Program-made: the position numbers and the translations under genes
Assembly: GCA_947172415.1 (NCBI GenBank)
Contig: OX359195.1
Span: 124,001 to 188,000, forward strand
Direction of reading: 5' to 3'
DNA: 64,000 nt
From: Chondrosia reniformis
Lineage: Eukaryota; Porifera; Demospongiae; Chondrillida; Chondrillidae
Shown here: positions 55,901-64,000 of the stretch, in pieces
Numbering within the stretch: the first letter of the stretch is position 1
Layout of the letters: each line of letters opens with the position of its first letter
Notes under the pieces: model-generated
What the model was told of the DNA's origin: nothing
The model's input: the letters and a program-made list of their open reading frames with translations, nothing else
Database searches by the model: none

Positions 55901-58900
55901 GAACCATATATGATAGTGCAAAATAAAAAAATATTTTTCTGAGTATACATACAGAGTGAATAAGTATTCTAATTTATTGAGACTCAGCAACAATTGTATT
56001 TAAAACAAAACTGAACGTTTCAACCCGGAGGTCTTTATCAGAAACATTCAGTTTCGTTTTAAATACAATTGTTGCCGAGTCTCAATAAATTTAGGATACT
56101 TGTTACGTATGAATGCAACAAAAAACCTTATCACTTAATACAAAGTGAAGTATGTTAAAGAATGTTTACATCTTACACATTTCCATAAATAACAATTGCT
56201 ATGTTTAAATACCTTTTTGTATAAGCGTGGTCTCACCCCCTTGCTAATTAGCTCAGGGGCTCCCTCCTTTTCAAACGGAATCCTGAGAGCAATCAGCTCA
56301 TGTATGACAGACCCTAATGAGAAAATGTCTACCTATAAGGACAAAACAAACAACGCCATATACACTTGCAATGTCCTATAGTAAATTCATTGGTTAAAAG
56401 ACATTAGTACAATGTTCATCTGCTTAACCGCTTACTTTGTTAGAGTAGAGACCTTTCTTATTCCAAATTAGTTCAGGAGCAATAAAGCCTTGCGTTCCCT
56501 TCTCCTGCAGAATCTTGTTGAACTGATTGACTCTAGTGATTATGTTGAAATCTCCTAGCTTTACCATGACTACCTCGTCACCTAGGATACCTTGAGTGTT
56601 GCTAACTAGTGGTTGCCCTGGCAACGGATATCGCCAAACTAGAATATTGTCACATTTCAGGTCATGATAAATGATATTGTTTCTATGGAGATAGACCAGC
56701 CCGCGGGCTACCTAGGATACAGTAAAAATAGAGACAGTTGGCTGCCTACAGAGGTAGTCACTATAGAGAGGTGGTCACTATAGAGAGGTAGTCACACTAG
56801 AGAGGTGGTCACACTAGAGAGGTAGTCACACTAGAGAGGTGGTCACCCTAGAGAGGTGGTCACATTAGAGAGGTGGTCACTATAGAGAGGCTTACATCAA
56901 TGAGTGTCTTGTGAATGACTTTGGTATGGATCAGTTGATCTGCTCTGTAGTATTCTGTGTACACAGAACGGAGACTGCCAAGTGGGGCCAGCTCCAAAAT
57001 GGCCGTCAGACTTTCCACCACAATTCCAAGAAGTTTGATAATATTAGGATGATTCAGCTCATTAAGTGCTGTCAACTCTGTCTGTAGCTGAAGGTGTAGA
57101 TCGGCTCGATCAGCTTGAGAGGCCATCTTCTTGGAGGCCACCTCCTCTCTAGTCACCATCTATTGGAGGAAGGTCACATGAAGGTCACATGAAGGTCACA
57201 TGAAGGTCACATGAAGGCCACATGAAGGCCACATGAAGGTCACATGAAGGTCACATGAAGGTCACATGAAGGTCACATGAAGGCCACATGAAGGTCACAT
57301 GAAGGTCACATGAAGGTCACATGAAGGCCACATGAAGGTCACATGAAGGCCACATGAATATTATATCATATTAATTCTCAAACTATCTAAAACGCGGAAT
57401 GAGTCCCATAGGCTATGTCCACCACAGTTCTACCACACATCTAAACTACCAAGGAAAACTAAGGAAAGTCTCTCAAGTCCCTCTCATACAATAGCAAGCA
57501 AATCTCATTTAACCAAAACAGTTGAGCCCAAAGGGCGGGCTACCGCTCTATAGATAACATACATTTCCAGTCTCTCTCCTCCACATGACTCTGTACACAC
57601 GAGAGAACCGTCCCTTTCCCAGCAGCTCTTCACTGCCAAGAGAAGACTTTGAGATTAACTTTGATTCCAAACTCTGAAAAGTCTGTTAAGGGGAAGAAAA
57701 CGTGATCTCTCACTTATCATATGATAACCACATGACGATCACATGACGATCACATGACGATCACATGACAAGAGTGCAGTTTTAGCTTACAGCATCAGGT
57801 GCAATGTACTGAAGAGGTAGAAGATGGTGGCGTGGGCAGAACTGGTACAGTGAAGTTGGAACTATGTTCAGACAGTCCTGCGGAACAAATAAGAGATGCA
57901 GCACTTGGATAATGGGTGGAGAGATAAAAGTGGGCGGAGTTTTAACTCACTTCAAAGATGTGCATGTAGTAATTCTGTGTGTCCCAACAGGGAGGGGATT
58001 TCCCTGCAATTCCCTTCGGGAGACCCGTCGGATCAGCTCGTTCATCACTTAATGACGCAGTTGTACAAGAGCTCTCAAAGGTGCACTCTTAACAGTATAA
58101 CAGTTAAATATATGTAATAATTACAAAACCTTCTACATTTGATAACTACCTAATTTGTTTCACATATTTTTTTTCATTCAGTGAAAGTAAAATAAGTGAT
58201 AAAAGTGAAAATATAAAGAGAAAAAAAAGAACAAATAAATCGGAAGGAAACTTGAACTTTTTTCCATTTTAACGACTAATTAATTACACACTATGTATTT
58301 GTTATACCATTTCATGCCTCCAAAACACATCATTGCATTTGACAAACATATTGTTATACTTAGAAAAGACTTTGATAGTTGTAGACATTCATCAAAAGAT
58401 TGCACAACTCACCTCCAGTTGCCATGACAACCAGCTTTACATTATCGTCTAGTTCTGGTTTTTCTGAAAAACTTCTTGTAAGCTTTTGTCTGAAGTGGGC
58501 CCTGTCTTCATAGCAAAATGGACAAGGTATAATCTCTGTCTTTTCCCTCATTCCCAAGCTTTCAAAGTACCAATTATCCCACACACTTCGGATGTGGTCT
58601 AGGAGACGTGAAAAAATGGCTGCTCTCTTCATGTCATAGACAGTCTCTTCCAAAGGGGCCTTATATACAGAGCTGGGAGACCTACATATTTGAACACAAT
58701 TAAGTGGTTCTATAGGTTTGATTATATGGAGGTGGGCTCTTATTTAAGAAGGGCCCTTAATTTAGGAGGACCTTAAAAGTACTAAAAACTATCTGTCTGC
58801 TTGATGTCGATAACTAGCTTTCAAGACTACACTAGCACTAAGAGTCTCTTTCAAAAGGATAAGAGATTTAAGGGCCCTAATTAAGAAGATCCTAGCACTA

Positions 58901-61900
58901 AGAGTCTCTTTCAAAAGGATACTAGATTTTAAGGGCCCTAATTAAGAAGATCCTAGCACTAAGAGGCTCTTATACAAACCTTCCCACGGAAACTGCTGGA
59001 CTTGAGCAATTATCAAGAGTAGACACTTGTCTGGTTATCCTATTTCTCGGGGCTGGCAGATCCTCAGAGAATGAGGAGGAGGAGGAGGAGTGGGAGCTTG
59101 ATCTTTGTGATAGGCTTAGCTGGGACAGGGAGAGCAAAGGGGAACTATTAGAGGCTGTCATGGCAACAGTTTCTATGGTAACATTTTTTCTCTGAGTGAG
59201 ATCAATGGTGAGTGTCTCTTGCCGGCTGTTCTTAACAGCAATACTTGGTAGGAGCAGCTGAGTGGGCGTGGGAGGGGGTGTGGTCATGGCCTCATGTGAC
59301 AGCTCCATTGAAGTATACAAGTCTGGTTCTGGAGACACAAAAGAAAACTTTGTTAAGCCATCAAAACCCAAGTTTTCATAAGCTTGTTGGACCTCCTGGA
59401 CCTTGAGCACCGGTAACAGGTCATTTACTATCACTTCAATGCCATGTCTATTCTGGTTGCTACTGGTAACCCAGTTCAATGTAATGGAATCCAGGTAGTG
59501 AAAGTCCTTGCAGTGCTGAAAAGGGAAGAACTCCCCATCTGGTAACTCCCTCAGAGTAAACACAGGAAATTCCCCAAATTTTAACATAAGACCTTTCTTT
59601 ACAGTTACCCATTTAAATTGGCACTTTGAAAGAGAATAACTGAAACCAATTGTTGCCATGGAGATGAGGTCTGAATCTCCTCGTATCCTAGCAATGAGTC
59701 TGGTCCAAAAGCCACTTGGAACATGGCTCTTGTGTGGCATTGCAAAGAAGTGATGATAAGGCGGCAGAGAGGACTAGTATGGGAATGAGAATAGGGATAA
59801 GAATTGGAATGGAATTACCACATTACATTTACGGTACAGGTACTGATGTGTTTGAGTCCCAATATAGTGAGTGTACATGTCTCTTTGTATAGTTACCAGA
59901 CTGTATCTCACTAGTATAGCATCATATGGAAGAAATCAACATTAAGCAATCAGTGGTGGATATTACGCAATAATAAAGTAACTACACAAGGATCTAAGAC
60001 ACACTTTCACAAGTGTGTTCTTACCAAGGGTGGTTGAAGGTTGACTACTGGATCTGCGAGGGGCTGGTCTGGGAGGTGGGAGGGGATGAGGTAATGGCTC
60101 TTATCTATGGCAACCACAACTTCAAAAATGGTCATCAGACGAATGTACTCCTCTTTCCATTGAAGTGGAAATTCATTTTCTTCAAACAATTGATCAAATG
60201 CACTTTTTGTGATCACGCCTGTTTCAGAGATTAGTGGGAAATATATTATTTAAAGTACTTACTTAACCAAAATTAAAAACTACTTATTTAAGAGCCCACA
60301 TACAAAATTAAAGTCCATTTAGCAACTTAAATAAGAGTTCAAGCACTCATGTATGAAAATAAGTGAATCAAAAAGTTAAAGAGCCCATTACTTTATAAAT
60401 TAGAGCCCCTTGGCTATAAGTTAATGTTTTCTAACCTTTATCAATCCACTTCTTGTCTGGTTCAATGGTAACCACGTGTGAAAAGAGATCAACCAGCCAT
60501 TGAGGATCAATAAAGTACAAGTTTGATAAAAGAGGATCGCTATGGTGTACCAGGGACCCTGAACGAGGAGACACCAATCATACAATAATGATTAGTATTG
60601 AAGGATAATAAGATGTGAGGGAGGTGACTGTGTGTATGGTAATGTAGTGGGAGGGAGGTGACTGTGTGTATGGTAATGTAGTGGGAGGGGAGGTGACTGT
60701 GTGTATGGTAATGTAGTGGGAGGGAGGTGACTGTGTGTATGGTAATGTAGTGGGAGGGGAAGTGACTGTGTGTATGGTAATGTAGTGGGAGGGGAGGTGA
60801 CTGTGTGTATGGTAATGTAGTGGGAGGGGAGGTGACTGTGTGTATGGTAATGTAGTGGGAGGGGAGGTGACTGTGTGTATGGTAATGTAGTGGGAGGGGA
60901 GGTGACTGTGTGTATGGTAATGTAGTGGGAGGGGAGGTGACTGTGTGTATGGTAATGTAGTGGGAGGGAGGTGACTGTGTGTATGGTAATGTAGTGGGAG
61001 GGGAGGTGACTGTGTGTATGGTAATGTAGTGGGAGGGAGGTGATAGTATAATACCTGTAGCATGTAAGAAGTTGACGGCACTGTCAAGATCTCTTTCAGC
61101 ATTCTCTCCTACAAACAGGTTCTCTGGTTGTGACAGAACCTCTTCCCTACGGAAACAGGAAGTGTTAAGGCAAGGTGCATGTATATGAGAGTATGTAGTA
61201 CTCTCTAAGAAGGGTTGGCCTAAAGGCATATGTATATGTAACAACTATATAATATGTATGCACAACTACGTATATAATATGTATGCACAACTACGTATAT
61301 AATATGTATGCACAACTACGTATATAATATGTATGCAGAACTACGTATATATAATATGTATGTACATTCTCAATGAATAATGACAGAGTGTAAATGTGCA
61401 TTTTGCATACTTGAATTGCTTAGCAGTCAGTACTGGGGACCTCCTCTCTCTCCTGTACTTGGTGACCAGCCCCTGGATGCAGTCCTCCAGCCAGAGCCAG
61501 CTTGCCGGGTACAGCTGCTTCAGGACCAACCTAGCTCTGGTGAGGGGCGGGTTGTCTGAAGAGGGCACTGAAGGGCGGGGCAGATGGGACATGAGTGATC
61601 ATCATATTAATCTTAAATGTTCAAAAACAAGTATTTCGAGTTTAAAAAACTCGTGGGGCGCCAAGTAGTTCAAGTTTACGCCCCTAAGTAAACTTGAACT
61701 ACTTGGCTGGTACAAATTACGTAGATGTCCGGTTCTAGTTAGTGTGGAACCATTTCACATTGCAAAATTATCATACTCTTTAAGAGTCAGTATGATTAAT
61801 ATTCATTTTGGAACAGTAAAATACTCTTCAATATCAACCCTGATATCTTTCAATGTGAAATAATGTCGACATCTACTCTAACTGGTTGTGCAATGCTAGA

Positions 61901-64000
61901 ACTGGTTGTGCAATGCTAGAACTACTCACGAGGCTTTTCTCTGAAGGTACAGGAGACCTCATAAATGATATCCTTTAATAGACTGATATTGTAACCAGTT
62001 TTTGAACTGATGACAACATTGCCCATGATTAAGGGAAAACCTGAAGCAAAGAGAAGATATTCCATCATCACTCCATTTAATGACTTCAAATGTAACATAA
62101 ACTGACCATGGTCAAATGTAGCTAGACTTCATATACTTATAATAGGACACATACAGGATAGTTGCTATTGGAAAGTTGTAAGTATAATTTAATTCAGCAT
62201 ATTATCTCCATCTAATGCCCACTCCCACTGCCCCTCCCCCCAGCCCTACCCACCTTGTTGAGGCTTGACCTTAGCTGAATACAGTGTCCCAGGTCTGAAA
62301 GGTGGAATATTGAAGAAAGCATTAACTTCTTGCATAATGACCTGCAAATCCTCCCTTTCATTCTTTGGCAGCTGATCGTAATGTGTCCCAATAATCACTA
62401 CTGGAGCTCTGTGTACCCGGGCCTATTAGAGAAATATAAATTTGAAACAAGCTACTCCCATCAGGTACAAGCTGCTCCCATCAGGTACAAGCTGCTCCCA
62501 TCGGGTACAAGCTACTCCCATCGGGTACAAGCTGCTCCCATCGGGTACAAGCTACTCCCATCGGGTACAAGCTACTCCCATCGGGTACAAGCTGCTCCCA
62601 TCGGGTACAAGCTGCTCCCATCGGGTACAAGCTGCTCCCATCGGGTACAAGCTGCTCTCATCGGGTACAAGCTGCTCCCATTGGGTAAAAAATATTAAAA
62701 TTCACCTCAATGTTCTGTAGCCAAGGTTTTAACATCTCAATTCCATTTCTTTTGTCAGTAACCTTCCAGACTGCGAGATATAGTGCTTTTGAAGTGATGA
62801 AGATCTGATGGGAAGCATTAAAACCATCCTGCAAGGAAAAGGAGGTGTGATATCATATGATGACCGCACCCACATGTAAAAATGCATTACATATAACAAA
62901 ACTATACTTTGCATCACTCTAATCAAGACGACACACCCATCCTTTCACTCTTCAAGATGACACACCCATCCTTTCACTCTTCAAGACGACACACCCATCC
63001 TTTCACTCTTCAAGACGAAACACCCATCCTTTCACTCTTCAAGATGACACACCCATCCTTTCACTCTTCAAGACGACACACCCATCCTTTCACTCTTCAA
63101 GACGACACACCCATCCTTTCACTCTTCATATACTGAGACAGCTAAATATTTCCTAATAAGGTACGTAACATAGATCCTACCTGACCACCAAAGTCCCAAA
63201 CTTTGTATGTTATATTTTTAATTTCCTCCAACACATTGCTGGTCCTTTTGTACTCCCAGCAAAACTGGTTAATAATGGTCTTTCTGTTTCTTGACCTTCC
63301 TCTGACTGAGCTAGACAGAGAAGTGTCCTCTTGTTGAGCCGCCCGACCAGCTAGCTTTGTTAATAGAGAGGTTTTACCCTTCTTCTGGCAGCCAACAACC
63401 ATAAGTTTCAAGCAGTGGTACGGCTGAGCTCTGTAAGAAATAAAATGCAAACAAATGTCAGTTTAATGATATTCATTGTACAATCTAGTCTAAATAATGA
63501 TAGTTAACTTGTAAAATAATACACATGTACTAAATATGAAATATTTAGTACATGTGTATTATATACGTAACTTATATGGGCAAAAACAGCATTGAAAAAG
63601 TTGTAGAAACTAAACATCAGCGTGGGAAAAGAATGGGTGTGTCTTCTATCTAAATGGGTGTGTCTTCTATCTAAATGGGTGTGTCTTCTATCTAAATGGG
63701 TGTGTCTTCTATCTAAATGGGTGTGTCTTCTATCTAAATCGGTGTGTCTTCTATCTAAATGGGTGTGTCTTCTATCTAAATGGGTGTGTCTTCTATCTAA
63801 ATGGGTGTGTCTTCTATCTAAATGGGTGTGTCTATGAACATGGCCTGTGAGTTAGGTGGAGGGTCTACACTGACCTGTGGAAGACGGACGAGAGGTAACC
63901 GATGATGTCATCAGATCTCCCCAACATGTCCATTGAAGGGTTAATAAGCTGCAGTCCTCTAATGTGGATCTCCTTGAGGTTCCTCAACCCTCCCAACCCA
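52959..64000 (-). CDS. LRRK-like Roco kinase (LRR-Roc-COR-kinase-WD), 5' truncated by window
   Basis: Twenty-two exons, in phase, give at least 1665 residues: 64000-63875, 63430-63181, 62828-62706, 62422-62254, 62040-61930, 61567-61411, 61146-61055, 60558-60436, 60218-60025, 59773-58980, 58681-58413, 58087-57951, 57877-57791, 57673-57563, 57159-56896, 56711-56436, 56332-56213, 55610-55485, 54970-54767, 54673-54539, 54183-53376 and 53281-52959. The first is a leucine-rich repeat end. Roc GTPase: P-loop GCQKKGKTSLL, DFGGQ, GTHYD. COR: YFIDPQWLVDLFSHVV and HKSHVPSGFWTRLIARI. Kinase: LLGKGRFSRVY, lysine in VASKKM, IIYHDLKCDN, DFN in place of DFG, GFIAPEL. WD-like end: VWVGFEHGYILVYS, LWVGQSDSTIAVMD, LVSCGLGYKSFGDF, LLLWDL. 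Roco proteins couple GTPase dimerisation to a kinase; LRRK1/2 are relatives. LRRK identity follows from domain order; orthology is untested. Confidence 0.92.
53648..53738 (-). repeat. Coding 21-base minisatellite in the WD region of the Roco gene
   Basis: Four in-frame units encoding HTHSNGD variants, forming a His/Asn-rich loop between two WD-like blades. Confidence 0.9.
54157..54310. repeat. Tandem duplication of an exon edge and splice acceptor
   Basis: A 77-base unit (starting AGCACTGAACTGGCTCCTGC) occurs twice in a row. It includes the first 27 bases of the 54183-53376 exon and its acceptor cctttag, so an identical acceptor lies 77 bases upstream. Confidence 0.9.
54780..54895 (-). repeat. 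Coding 18-base minisatellite after the Roco kinase domain
   Basis: Six to seven in-frame units of GCTGGTTGCTGTGGTGAT encoding SPQQPA repeats, between the kinase and WD-like parts. Confidence 0.92.
55022..55310. repeat. 18-base minisatellite in a Roco intron
   Basis: About 16 units of GGCTTATAATATGGGTGT and variants. Confidence 0.92.
55625..55872. repeat. Purine-rich minisatellite in a Roco intron
   Basis: GGGAGGGAGGTGAGAG units adjoining the acceptor of exon 55610-55485, where they form a long pyrimidine tract on the gene strand. Confidence 0.92.
55962..56100. mobile_element. Foldback (MITE-like) element
   Basis: Inverted arms of about 55 bases containing TTATTGAGACTCAGCAACAA and ATTGTATTTAAAAC, complemented on the right by TTTTAAATACAATTGTTGCC and TCTCAATAAAT. 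The loop carries a CAACCCGGAGGTCTTTATC motif. Confidence 0.75.
56753..56888. repeat. 17-base minisatellite in a Roco intron
   Basis: Units of GAGAGGTGGTCACACTA and close variants, ending 8 bases before the exon edge at 56896. Confidence 0.9.
57165..57356. repeat. 11-base array of AGGTCA half-sites in a Roco intron
   Basis: About 17 units of AGGTCACATGA (some AGGCCACATGA). The spacing places AGGTCA hexamers as direct repeats with five-base gaps. Confidence 0.95.
58833..58976. repeat. Tandem duplication in a Roco intron
   Basis: A roughly 65-base unit beginning CTAGCACTAAGAGTCTCTTT occurs twice, plus a partial third, next to the exon edge at 58980. Confidence 0.85.
60612..61045. repeat. 37-base minisatellite in a Roco intron
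   Basis: About 12 units of TGACTGTGTGTATGGTAATG plus TAGTGGGAGGGGAGG. Confidence 0.95.
61240..61360. repeat. Short tandem array in a Roco intron
   Basis: Four to five units of AATATGTATGCACAACTACG plus TATAT. Confidence 0.9.
62445..62692. repeat. 20-base minisatellite in a Roco intron
   Basis: Twelve units of GGGTACAAGCTGCTCCCATC. Confidence 0.95.
62928..63130. repeat. 29-base minisatellite in a Roco intron
   Basis: Seven units of GACACACCCATCCTTTCACT plus CTTCAAGAC. The CACACCCATC core recalls the glypican intron array. Confidence 0.93.
63630..63835. repeat. 21-base minisatellite in a Roco intron
   Basis: Nine to ten units of GGGTGTGTCTTCTATCTAAA plus T. Confidence 0.95.

Noticed and set aside
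57165-57356. CRISPR-like array
   Set aside because: Units are 11 bases with no unique spacers. All repeat arrays in the window are simple tandem repeats in a eukaryotic genome.
62909-63136. Open frames across the Roco intron arrays (also 60540-61244, 62330-62720 and 63622-63837)
   Set aside because: Repeat translations lying between well-supported Roco exons on the other strand.

Overview
The window looks like chromosomal DNA of a demosponge, most likely Amphimedon queenslandica or a close relative. That assignment is inferred from the AT-rich sequence, densely packed intron-containing genes, early-branching animal gene families (an RFX4/6-type factor, glypican, CRIP, ADAR, Roco kinase) and introns packed with minisatellites. 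No database was searched. All gene models were built by hand from splice sites, reading phase and family homology; the phases close in every model, with two soft donors in RFX and an open 5' end in the Roco gene.

Layout. 1-1640: 3' end of a leucine-rich-repeat gene (+). 1818-5605: ADAR-type adenosine deaminase with three Z-alpha domains (-). 6210-7052: a separate Z-alpha protein (+), head to head with the ADAR. 7648-8485: three-exon CRIP LIM protein (-). 9113-17237: 18-exon ankyrin-repeat MAP kinase kinase kinase of 1215 residues (-). 17282-27329: a tandem segmental duplication with two intact glypican genes (-) and two copies of an RFX terminal exon. 26828-47916: 16-exon RFX4/6-like transcription factor (-). 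Its 11-kb intron 9 holds, on the opposite strand, two intact single-exon genes for membrane-anchored coiled-coil proteins, a broken third copy, a LINE fragment and foldback elements. 47917-52958: about 5 kb in which I find no gene. 52959-64000: LRR-Roc-COR-kinase-WD-like (LRRK-type) gene (-), 5' end beyond the window.

Themes. The ADAR and its head-to-head neighbour both pair Z-alpha with a degenerate winged helix and share a 0.6-kb intergenic promoter, so they look like a left-handed nucleic-acid binding module that arose by local inverted duplication. The MAP3K and Roco genes are large signalling scaffolds. The glypicans keep all 14 family cysteines and a GPI signal but have no Ser-Gly dipeptide. 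Minisatellites fill most introns longer than about 150 bp, and five genes also carry in-frame arrays in coding exons. Two perfect DR1 and two perfect X-box motifs lie within 1 kb around the RFX DNA-binding exons.
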